A stretch of DNA of 49,704 bases, taken from positions 1 to 49,704 of the forward strand of contig JBKGYK010000015.1 in assembly GCA_046546095.1 (NCBI GenBank), read 5' to 3'. The notes under the pieces are model-generated. The model was not told where the DNA came from and made no database searches. It saw only the letters and a program-made list of their open reading frames with translations. The position numbers and the translations under genes are program-made. The number at the start of each line of letters is the position of its first letter. The first letter of the stretch is position 1. Positions 42,580-49,704 of the stretch are shown here, in pieces. The stretch comes from JAQIBY01 sp046546095. GTDB taxonomy: Bacteria > Bacteroidota > Bacteroidia > Bacteroidales > ML635J-15.

Positions 42580-43428
42580 TTAATATATGACGGGTTCATA
42601 TTTTTCGGAAATTTTAAATGGAGTTTTTACCGTATCGCAGCAATCAGCTTTTAAGGTCTCCAGTTCAAGCTCAATTCCATTACTGCCGCTGGTTCTTAGC
42701 CCAATTCTGGAAGGGTATGACATTTCATCACCTTCTGTAGCTCTACCGTAGCTGATTTGCATGCTTTCTCCTGTTAAGGTGCTGAGAAGCTTTGTTTCAA
42801 ATAAACGGTGCGAGTCAGGATAAAAACGGAAATACTGCTTTACCTTTGAGGGGGTGAAAGGTTTTAATAATTCCACCTTGTCTTTATTCTTTTCGGCATT
42901 AAGCCACAAACAATAGTGTGATGAATCTTTGCAGGCTTTGACATGTTGACTCAGATTATCCCCGTAACTCTTATTGAAAACATACATTTCCTGCAGGAGC
43001 ATGCTTTGTAATAAGTGAAAATCCGGGTTCAGATTCAGGCGTCTGTTTAGAAATCCGTAATCTCCCTGGTAATATTTCTTATTCATTCGGTCAACAAATT
43101 TCAGGCTGTCAGGTGTCATTAGCATCCGCATCCCCTCCAGGCTCATTGATCTGATTGAAATCCACATCAGGCTGTCACGGTACATTCTCACGTAACAGGT
43201 GGCTCGGTGGGTGCCGGTTTGGTCTGTTAGCTTTGCTTTGAATTTCAATTCAAGAATGCCGGCCTCAATTTTGCTGCTGTCAGTAGCTGCCATAAGTTCT
43301 TCGGGGCTCATGGGCGGGTAGGAAGTGCCTGTGATTTTACTGGTTTTACAGCCAATGGCAAAAATAAATATTGCCAGAATAATGAACGTCTGCTGCAGGT
43401 AGGCTATGTTTTTTTTTGATTTAATCAT
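42580..43428 (-). CDS. DUF4292 lipoprotein
   Basis: This 282-residue protein has a lipobox (AIGC, Cys27) and matches the Bacteroidota DUF4292 family: the early strand LELKFKAKLTDQTGTHRATCYVRMYRDSLMWISI, then the turn DRMNKKYYQGDYGFLNRRL. The pattern of long beta strands suggests a lipid- or protein-binding fold similar to the LolA/LolB group, which is recall and not proof. The start overlaps the TPR lipoprotein stop by 8 bases. Its position with a TPR lipoprotein and an EnvC-like protein suggests a role in envelope assembly. Confidence 0.8.
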   Translation of the reverse strand: MIKSKKNIAYLQQTFIILAIFIFAIGCKTSKITGTSYPPMSPEELMAATDSSKIEAGILELKFKAKLTDQTGTHRATCYVRMYRDSLMWISIRSMSLEGMRMLMTPDSLKFVDRMNKKYYQGDYGFLNRRLNLNPDFHLLQSMLLQEMYVFNKSYGDNLSQHVKACKDSSHYCLWLNAEKNKDKVELLKPFTPSKVKQYFRFYPDSHRLFETKLLSTLTGESMQISYGRATEGDEMSYPSRIGLRTSGSNGIELELETLKADCCDTVKTPFKISEKYEPVIY

Positions 43429-45157
43429 TCAGACCTTTGCTTTCGATTTTCTGTTTTAGCTTTTCGTTGTCCTCATCCATGCTCAGAGCTTCTTTCCACT
43501 TTTTAACAGCCTCTTCTGTTTCCCCGTTTTTATACAGGGCATCCCCGTAATGTTCTACAATGACAGCCCTTTCCTTTCCTCCCAGCTCATAGGCTTCACG
43601 GAGTTTTTCCAGTGCTTCTTCGTATTCACCCAACTCGTATAATACCCAGGCATAAGTATCCAGGTAGCTGGGATTGGTTGGTACCTGCTTGATGAGCTTT
43701 TTGCCCATACTTTTGGCTTTTTCCAGTTTTTCCTTTCGCAAAGAAAGGTAATAGGCGTAATTGTTGAGAACAAATACATTGTCGGGATCAAGTTTCAATA
43801 CTTCATCAAAAGCACTGTCTGCCTTATGATGCGCTTCTTTTTTGTGGTATGCTTCACCCAGAAAAGTCAGCAATTCAACCTTTACCGGCTTGTTGTCAAA
43901 AGTATATTTAAGCCCTTGTTTTGCGTATTCTATGGTTTCCTCATTTTTCTCTAGCTGAAAAGAAGCTACACTGCCATACAGATAGGGCAAGGGCTGATTG
44001 GGAAACAAACCGGTTATGGTATCACAATACTGATACATGGTTTCGTAATCATTTGACTGGTTGGCCAGATATAATGCCTGTTCCCAAATCATGTATTTAT
44101 CACGGGTTGTGCTAAGAACTTTTTGTATTACCTCCATGGCTTCTTCGAATTCTCCTGCTTTTACAAGGTAGTCGGAATACACTGTCATGGCCTTGGGGTT
44201 ATCCGGATGGGTGTGAATCAATATTTCAAATAATTCACTTTCCTGTTCTTTCTCAAAATCCGAAGAACCTGTATTCATCAGCATGGAAGCAAGCATTTCA
44301 ATTTTCATGTCGATATTCATGTCTTCTGATGCAAAGGCTTTTTTCAGGTAATTGTATGCTTTGTCGTAATGGTTGTTTTGATAATAAAATTCAGATATGG
44401 AAAGCAGGATGTTACCGTCTAAGTGGTCAGCCTGTTCAAGCTCATCATAAATCTCCTTTGCTTTTTCCGTTTCTCCCTCAGTGACATACAGCTCAGCCAG
44501 CAGTGCTTCATATTTTGGCTCATCAGGAAATGCATTGGTGAGTTTTTCAATTTCCCTGATAGCCTTACCGGGCTTGTCCATACTTTGATACAGGCTTTGC
44601 TTTTCTATGCTGATGATGTCTGTAATGCCAAAGTAGTCTTCTGCTTCATCCATCACCGTCAGTGCATCTTTAGGATTACCAATGGACTGATGCAGGCTTG
44701 AAAGCATGAAGTAGTATTCCATTTTGCCGGGTTCCAGCTCAAGAATTCTGCTCATTTGTTCTGTGGCATCTGCAAACAAACCTGCGTTTTGATAAAGGCG
44801 GGTAAGCAGTATATGATACCATATGTTATCCGGTTCCAGCTCAACGGACTTCTCAGCATATTCCTGTGCTTTGGAGAAATATCCCAACTTGCTGTTTACT
44901 TCTGCAAGCTGGAAATACAGCACTGCTTCATCCTCAATATACGTTTTGGCTTTTTCCAGTTCGGTCAGAGCTTCTTCATATTTTTCAAGAGTTTTTTGAT
45001 GCAATGCCTCCAGAAAATGTGCATCATACATGAATTCTTTTTCTGTTTTGACATGATCATCCTCCTCATTTTCAGCGCTTTTTTTTAGTACCGAACAGGA
45101 GCCCAGGAGTATCAGTGAGATAATCCACAGACTTATGATTGTAATTTTACTTTTCAT
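43421..45157 (-). CDS. TPR-repeat lipoprotein, large
   Basis: This 578-residue protein has a lipobox (LLGSC, Cys21) and about fifteen tetratricopeptide-type repeats from residue 50 onward. Examples are YEEALTELEKAKTYI, YFSKAQEYAEKSVELEP, ADATEQMSRILELEP and TEEAVKKWKEALSMD. It acts by protein binding, with no catalytic motif. It overlaps the nucleotidyltransferase gene stop by 4 bases (ATGA) and the DUF4292 start by 8, so the three are translationally coupled. It is not the same as the TPR lipoprotein at 3555, although both are anchored TPR proteins. Confidence 0.9.
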   Translation of the reverse strand: MKSKITIISLWIISLILLGSCSVLKKSAENEEDDHVKTEKEFMYDAHFLEALHQKTLEKYEEALTELEKAKTYIEDEAVLYFQLAEVNSKLGYFSKAQEYAEKSVELEPDNIWYHILLTRLYQNAGLFADATEQMSRILELEPGKMEYYFMLSSLHQSIGNPKDALTVMDEAEDYFGITDIISIEKQSLYQSMDKPGKAIREIEKLTNAFPDEPKYEALLAELYVTEGETEKAKEIYDELEQADHLDGNILLSISEFYYQNNHYDKAYNYLKKAFASEDMNIDMKIEMLASMLMNTGSSDFEKEQESELFEILIHTHPDNPKAMTVYSDYLVKAGEFEEAMEVIQKVLSTTRDKYMIWEQALYLANQSNDYETMYQYCDTITGLFPNQPLPYLYGSVASFQLEKNEETIEYAKQGLKYTFDNKPVKVELLTFLGEAYHKKEAHHKADSAFDEVLKLDPDNVFVLNNYAYYLSLRKEKLEKAKSMGKKLIKQVPTNPSYLDTYAWVLYELGEYEEALEKLREAYELGGKERAVIVEHYGDALYKNGETEEAVKKWKEALSMDEDNEKLKQKIESKGLND

Positions 45158-46161
45158 ACATTGTTAATTTTACTGTAATCGCTGATACTCAAATCATCGG
45201 CCTGATTTTTTACTACTGCGTGATTGCCAATCAGGGAGTTGGTGAGTACTTTGTTCTCCACGCAAACATTATTTTGCAAAATGCTGTTGTCGATACGGGA
45301 ATTGCTGATACGTGATTCATCACCCAAAGAAACGTATGGACCCACTACAGAATTGTTGATTTTTACATTTTTTCCAATGTAGCACGGAGGAATGATAACA
45401 GAATGCTCAAGGCTTACTGTATCTGAAATCAGTTGTTCATGTTTCAGGTAATGCAGCATGCGCTGATTGGTGTGAACGGTAACGTTTTTGTTGCCGCAGT
45501 CCATCCATTCAATTACCTGGCCGGGATAAAATTTCACCCCTTCGTTTTTCATGTTTTCCAGGGCGTCGGTGAGCTGATATTCACCGTTGCCTGTGATTTT
45601 GTTGTCAATCAGATGCTGGATGGCATCGCGCAGTTTCTCGCCTTCGCGGAAATAGTAAATGCCAATGATGGCAAGGTCAGAGACAAATTCTTTGGGTTTT
45701 TCAATGAAATCGGTAATCAAACCCTCGTTGTTGAGTTTTACCACACCAAATGAGGAAGGATTTTCCACTTTTTGCACCCAGATGGTGGCATCATGGCTGG
45801 CATCCAGGGTGAAATCGGCTTTAAACAGGGTGTCTGCAAACGCAACAACGATTTTACCGTCCATGGAGTCTGCTGCGCAATGGATGGCATGGGCTGTACC
45901 CAGCGCTTCTTCCTGATAATAAATGCTGGTTTTGGCATTCAGCCGCCCTGCAATTTCTTTCAGTTTGTTTTCCACCTCAGTACCAAAATTCCCAACAACA
46001 AAAGCAATTTCTTCAATGCCTTCGCTGCATACATTGGCGATGTTTTCCACCAGATGCTGAACGATGGGTTTTCCGGCTACGGGAATCAGAGGTTTGGGAA
46101 TGCTCAGGGTATGGGGACGCATGCGTTTACCCATACCAGCCATAGGAACAATAATTTTCAT
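45154..46161 (-). CDS. Sugar-phosphate nucleotidyltransferase with hexapeptide tail
   Basis: This 335-residue enzyme of the NTP-transferase family makes nucleotide-activated sugars. The N-terminal signature MAGMGKRMRPHTLSIPKPLIP and the LVENIA region fit the RmlA/GlmU type. Residues about 245-325 form a left-handed beta-helix of hexapeptide repeats (IGKNVKINNSVVGPYVSLG). The sugar and nucleotide cannot be decided; glucose-1-phosphate or mannose-1-phosphate types are likely. It follows dut by 5 bases and overlaps the TPR gene by 4. It probably feeds envelope polysaccharide synthesis. Confidence 0.88.
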   Translation of the reverse strand: MKIIVPMAGMGKRMRPHTLSIPKPLIPVAGKPIVQHLVENIANVCSEGIEEIAFVVGNFGTEVENKLKEIAGRLNAKTSIYYQEEALGTAHAIHCAADSMDGKIVVAFADTLFKADFTLDASHDATIWVQKVENPSSFGVVKLNNEGLITDFIEKPKEFVSDLAIIGIYYFREGEKLRDAIQHLIDNKITGNGEYQLTDALENMKNEGVKFYPGQVIEWMDCGNKNVTVHTNQRMLHYLKHEQLISDTVSLEHSVIIPPCYIGKNVKINNSVVGPYVSLGDESRISNSRIDNSILQNNVCVENKVLTNSLIGNHAVVKNQADDLSISDYSKINNV

Positions 46162-46166
46162 AGCAA

Positions 46167-46601
46167 TTAGTTTTTTCCGGTGTGTCCGAAACCGCCGGCA
46201 CCGCGTACGGTTTCATTCAGGGATTCAACTTCAATTAATTCAGCTTGCTCATGACGGGCAATGACCATCTGACAAATGCGCTCGCCGTTTTCAATGGTAT
46301 AGGCTTCATTGGACAGATTGACCAGAATAACCCCGATTTCGCCACGGTAATCGGCGTCAATTGTGCCGGGCGTATTGAGAACGGTTATGCCATGTTTCAA
46401 AGACATGCCGCTGCGGGGACGGATCTGAGCTTCATGGCCTTCCGGTAATTCGATGTAAAGACCGGTGGAGATGAGCCTGCGCTCCAGTGGTTCCAGTCTT
46501 ACCGGGGCATCAAGGCTGGCGCGTAAATCCATACCGGCAGACATATCGGTTTTGTATTCCGGTACGGGGTTCTTTGATGTGTTTACTATTTTTACCTGCA
46601 T
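46167..46601 (-). CDS. dut: Deoxyuridine triphosphatase
   Basis: dUTPase hydrolyses dUTP to dUMP, preventing uracil in DNA and feeding dTMP synthesis. The five motifs are complete: MSAGMDLRA, RPRSGMSLKHG, TPGTIDADYRGEIG, NGERICQMVIA and GAGGFGHTG. I place the start at ATG 46601 (144 residues, usual); ATG 46610 would add three. It is the first gene of the seven-gene run that continues with the nucleotidyltransferase gene. No perfect TAnnTTTG box was found just upstream. Confidence 0.97.
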   Translation of the reverse strand: MQVKIVNTSKNPVPEYKTDMSAGMDLRASLDAPVRLEPLERRLISTGLYIELPEGHEAQIRPRSGMSLKHGITVLNTPGTIDADYRGEIGVILVNLSNEAYTIENGERICQMVIARHEQAELIEVESLNETVRGAGGFGHTGKN

Positions 46602-46746
46602 TTTGAACATAGTTTAAAAAACTGCAAAATACAACATTCACTTTGTTTATGAAAACGAAATGCAGTGTTTTGGCAGGAGAGTTTTAAAATGTGGCAGTAT
46701 TTTGGGATATAGCAGGTAACAGGGGTAGGTGTAATGTTTATCTCGT

Positions 46747-46917
46747 CTATATTTCATTTCTGTTACTTGCTACACTGAAAATCCATTGGATGCGTTCATG
46801 GTTGATCTTATGGTAAACTTTCTGTCTGAAGTAGCTGCTGCTCTCTGACAAAGCTACATTTTTTCCATTGTCATAGTAAATGTCATACCTGCATTCATCA
46901 TGATCTATGCAAAACAT
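46747..46917 (-). CDS. Possible small protein, 56 residues
   Basis: Within the 482-base spacer between dut and the plus-strand hydrolase gene, the minus strand has an ATG-started frame of 56 codons ending at TAG. The product has a mixed, protein-like composition with beta-type stretches (CRYDIYYDNGK, then IQWIFSVASN) and no recognised domain. The frame stays open upstream to about 46959 without another ATG. It could be a small protein, a gene remnant, or chance. The rest of the spacer shows nothing clear. Confidence 0.25.
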   Translation of the reverse strand: MFCIDHDECRYDIYYDNGKNVALSESSSYFRQKVYHKINHERIQWIFSVASNRNEI

Positions 46918-47092
46918 GATAATTTTGTTTAAATGAAAATCAAGGGGACATATACGTTTTTATTCAGCAGAATACATACGGAAAATATTCATCCCTTTCA
47001 TTTATGCAATGAGAAAAAGGATTGCATTGGAACGCTTTGATTTATGGAGCACTTAGAATTTATTTATTACCAACCATAAAAAAAATGACTAT

Positions 47093-49704
47093 ATGAAAAA
47101 GCAACTGATTATTGCTGTCTTATTGAGCATGTTTGCCTTAAGCAGCTATTCGCAAATTTTTGAAAAACAAGGAGCCGGAGTAACAATCATTGTTCACGGA
47201 TGGAACCCCGACGATTCACAGCCTGCATGGATGCAAATTATGGCTGATTCCATAATTGCGCGCAGTGGTGGTTTAGGACATGTGGCAAACATTACCGTTA
47301 CCGGAACGCAGGGCAACCTTACATCAACCTGCAGCGATTGGGATTTTGATCTGGTGAACCAGGATCACGCCGAAATTGTGTTGCTTATAAACTGGACAGA
47401 TGTCGCTAATCACATAAATACAGGTGTTTCAGTACAAGAAGTTGCTGCTTCTGTTGCCCCTAAGTTGTACATTGGACAAAACGGGGAGCCGGCCTTGTCT
47501 GAATTGCCTATACATCTCATCGGTCATAGCCGGGGTGCAGGGATGGTATTTGAGATTGCCGGATTGCTCGGGATTGAAGGTGTTGAAGTTGAACACCTAA
47601 CCGCCCTTGACCCACATCCGCTTACATCTGCCGACCCCCAGGGTTTAGCCCCTCCAATGGGTCCGGGAGAAACGATTGACAGCACAATAAATGTTTATGA
47701 TAACATTTTGTTTGCAGATGTTTATTATCAAAACATTGAATATCCGAAAGGGGAATACGTCAGTGGTGCATACAATAGACTTTGGACATCACTTCCAGGT
47801 GGATATCACAACGAAACCGGATACACTTATAATATCCTCGGAACAGATTACGACTTTTCTGACCATTTAAACACAATCCTTGCCTATTATGCAACAATCG
47901 ACCTGGCAACACCGACTTCCAACGGCGAAGCCACAATGACACAATCCGAACGTGATAGCTGGTTTAATGCATACGAAAATGAAGGCGAAAACACTGGATT
48001 TCAGTACAGCCGCCAGATTTCGGGCAACAGAAAAAGCACGGATAACCCCGTTATCGGGGGCGATGCAATTCTTGATGGGTTGCACAATGATGCGCTACTC
48101 GGAGGAAACGGAACTCGCCAGAATCTGAATTGGACAAGTGCTGTTTGGCCCAATATACTTGAAATATCAATGAGTAAAAACAGCGAGGCACTTAGCTCAG
48201 GAAATCATACCCTGATTGATGGCGATACACTCGACATTGATTTGCTTTACAGAAGCTATGCCAATGCAGGCACAATTACGCTCTTTATCGATTCAGACAG
48301 AAATCCCTACAATAACAACGATACACAAATCGGAACACTAAATACAAATGCTACAGGTTCTGTAATTACTGCAAATTCAGACAACTGGACAGTTGCCGGC
48401 CTTACAGAAGGGGAAAAGTATTACATTTACGGAAAAATAGACGACAACACAAGACAACGATTCTTATATGCCCCCTTTGAATTCGAGTATCAAATACCGA
48501 CCATTCATGATCTTAGTGTAACAGATATTTTAAAACCGGTTAAAAACTTTGAAAACAGCCATTTTACAGTTGAAATAACAAATAATGGCAATCAAAATGA
48601 AAGTGATTTCCCGGTAAGTTATACTGCTAATTCCGATACCATAACCGAAACTTATACGGGAACAATTGCTCCAGGAGATTCAGTTCAATACAGTTTTAAT
48701 CAGACAATTGATTTGTCGTCTGAAAATATATATCCTGTGACAGCAAAAACCGAACTCGCTAGCGATGATAGTACAGATAATGATGAATTCTCAACTCATG
48801 TAAATACTTACGTAAATCCAAATACTATGTTTTTTATTTACGATGACTATATTGCTGTTCCAAATAATCCCGCTATTAATTTTACCGATGATTTTACCAT
48901 AGAAACATGGTTCTATGCTCATTCAACAAAAGTTCAGGGAAAAGTAATTTCAAAACATGGCAATGACGGAACAACCCGAAGCGGTTATACCATAGAATAT
49001 GACGGTTCAAACATAAGGGCAGTAATCGGTGTAGGCGAAAGCTGGGCAAGTGTTACTGCACCGGTAAATACTGACCAATGGTATCATGTGGCTATGGTAT
49101 ACAATTCCGGTTCATTAGAATTGTATCTAAACGGTGTTTTGCAGACGGGAACGGCAAGTGGTACATTGATAAACAATGATTTGGATTTATACATCGGTGC
49201 TTCGCAAGCTTATGGCGATTATTGGACTGGATATATCGAAGAAACAAGAATATGGAATGATGCCAGAACAGGAAGCGAAATTCTGGATAATATGAATTCA
49301 GAAATTAATCCGCAATCTGATAACCTTTTGGCTTATTATGATTTCAACCGGGGAATTCCCGAAGGGGATAATACAGCGATTGGATATTTGCCCGATATGA
49401 CCGATAACAATTTTCACGGTAGTATGCATAACTTTGCATTGCAAGCCGGTTTGGCGGACGGCAATTTCTTTGAAGACTGCAGTTTGGATTTGGCTAAGCC
49501 GGTTCCTGATCAGGAAAGCATTGAAACAATAAGCGATGAGTGTTCGGCAAGCGTAACTGATACACCAACAGCCACCGACAACTGCACCGGAACAATCACC
49601 GGAACCACTACCGACCCGCTTACATACACAGCACAGGGAATACATACCATTACCTGGACATATGATGACGGCAATGGAAATGTAGTGACTCAAACTCAGG
49701 ATGT
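47093..49704 (+). CDS. Large secreted lipase-like/LamG multidomain protein, cut by window end
   Basis: An open frame runs from ATG 47093 to the window end (870 codons, no stop). It has a signal peptide (1-21, SSYSQ), then an alpha/beta hydrolase domain with His35 in VHGW, nucleophile Ser146 in GHSRGAG, Asp173 in ALDPHPL and possible His239 in GGYHNE, resembling the lipase family. A CARDB-like domain (about 478-575, LSVTDILKP ... VEITNNGN), a LamG/concanavalin-like jellyroll (about 580-735, FTIETWFYAH and WYHVAMVYNSG) and the start of an HYR-like module (about 800-870, ATDNCTGT) follow. Such proteins in Bacteroidota are often exported by type IX secretion with a C-terminal sorting domain, but that end lies outside. 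The substrate is unknown. Confidence 0.85.
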   Translation, partial: MKKQLIIAVLLSMFALSSYSQIFEKQGAGVTIIVHGWNPDDSQPAWMQIMADSIIARSGGLGHVANITVTGTQGNLTSTCSDWDFDLVNQDHAEIVLLINWTDVANHINTGVSVQEVAASVAPKLYIGQNGEPALSELPIHLIGHSRGAGMVFEIAGLLGIEGVEVEHLTALDPHPLTSADPQGLAPPMGPGETIDSTINVYDNILFADVYYQNIEYPKGEYVSGAYNRLWTSLPGGYHNETGYTYNILGTDYDFSDHLNTILAYYATIDLATPTSNGEATMTQSERDSWFNAYENEGENTGFQYSRQISGNRKSTDNPVIGGDAILDGLHNDALLGGNGTRQNLNWTSAVWPNILEISMSKNSEALSSGNHTLIDGDTLDIDLLYRSYANAGTITLFIDSDRNPYNNNDTQIGTLNTNATGSVITANSDNWTVAGLTEGEKYYIYGKIDDNTRQRFLYAPFEFEYQIPTIHDLSVTDILKPVKNFENSHFTVEITNNGNQNESDFPVSYTANSDTITETYTGTIAPGDSVQYSFNQTIDLSSENIYPVTAKTELASDDSTDNDEFSTHVNTYVNPNTMFFIYDDYIAVPNNPAINFTDDFTIETWFYAHSTKVQGKVISKHGNDGTTRSGYTIEYDGSNIRAVIGVGESWASVTAPVNTDQWYHVAMVYNSGSLELYLNGVLQTGTASGTLINNDLDLYIGASQAYGDYWTGYIEETRIWNDARTGSEILDNMNSEINPQSDNLLAYYDFNRGIPEGDNTAIGYLPDMTDNNFHGSMHNFALQAGLADGNFFEDCSLDLAKPVPDQESIETISDECSASVTDTPTATDNCTGTITGTTTDPLTYTAQGIHTITWTYDDGNGNVVTQTQD

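Noticed and set aside
1..49704. CRISPR array, tRNA genes, intact insertion sequences
   Set aside because: No regular spacer repeats, cloverleaf patterns or transposase frames were recognised by reading the spacers.

Overview
The window reads as a chromosomal segment of a Bacteroidota bacterium, most likely class Bacteroidia. The order is not decidable from the sequence. The evidence is the gene set: an S46 dipeptidyl peptidase, DUF4175 and DUF4292 families, a SPOR giant with a PD40 propeller, a FloA/NfeD pair, a dUTPase-to-YbeY envelope operon, a TonB receptor with a carboxypeptidase-regulatory-like N-terminus, and YbeY with Asp in place of the third metal His. Several upstream regions also carry the Bacteroidota -7 box TAnnTTTG. 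No tRNA, rRNA, CRISPR array or intact insertion sequence was recognised. Most of the window is core genome.

Layout. 1-6175, minus strand: bcp-recA, closed by a hairpin terminator, then a TPR lipoprotein, a small overlapping pair consisting of an AbiEii-type nucleotidyltransferase toxin and its putative partner, a GC-rich repeat-like island, and an S9 peptidase lipoprotein ending at a bidirectional terminator. 6315-13369, plus strand: a 1765-residue secreted TPR/PD40/coiled-coil/triple-SPOR protein with a TTG start, then clpS, a short NfeD and floA, all tightly spaced. 13628-19905, minus strand: purD, a DUF6427-like membrane protein and an orphan histidine kinase, followed by the YceD/DUF177-rpmF-plsX-fabH lipid and ribosome cluster. 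20180-26578, plus strand: leuS, a secreted protein with DUF4476-like halves, and a DPP7-like S46 peptidase. 26736-31084, minus strand: a lipoprotein gene, then rsfS-ftsH-DUF2007-cdsA. 31197-37165, plus strand: rnr, a TonB-dependent receptor and an MltD-like lytic transglycosylase. 37573-46610, minus strand: a seven-gene run of dut, a sugar nucleotidyltransferase, a TPR lipoprotein, a DUF4292 lipoprotein, an EnvC-like LytM protein, DUF4175 and ybeY. 47093 to the window end, plus strand: the 5' part of a large secreted multidomain hydrolase that runs off the window.

Much of the content is envelope biology: peptidoglycan binding (SPOR), hydrolysis (MltD) and hydrolase activation (EnvC-like), membrane microdomains (FloA/NfeD), membrane quality control (FtsH), phospholipid synthesis (plsX, fabH, cdsA), outer-membrane import and periplasmic or surface peptidases. 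The least described items are the 1765-residue SPOR protein and its operon with clpS-nfeD-floA, the AbiEii-type pair with a non-AbiEi partner, the GC-rich island beside it, and the truncated lipase/LamG/HYR-like surface protein. Nothing here is a clear new defence or biosynthetic system; the SPOR-clpS-nfeD-floA unit is the best candidate for unexplored biology.
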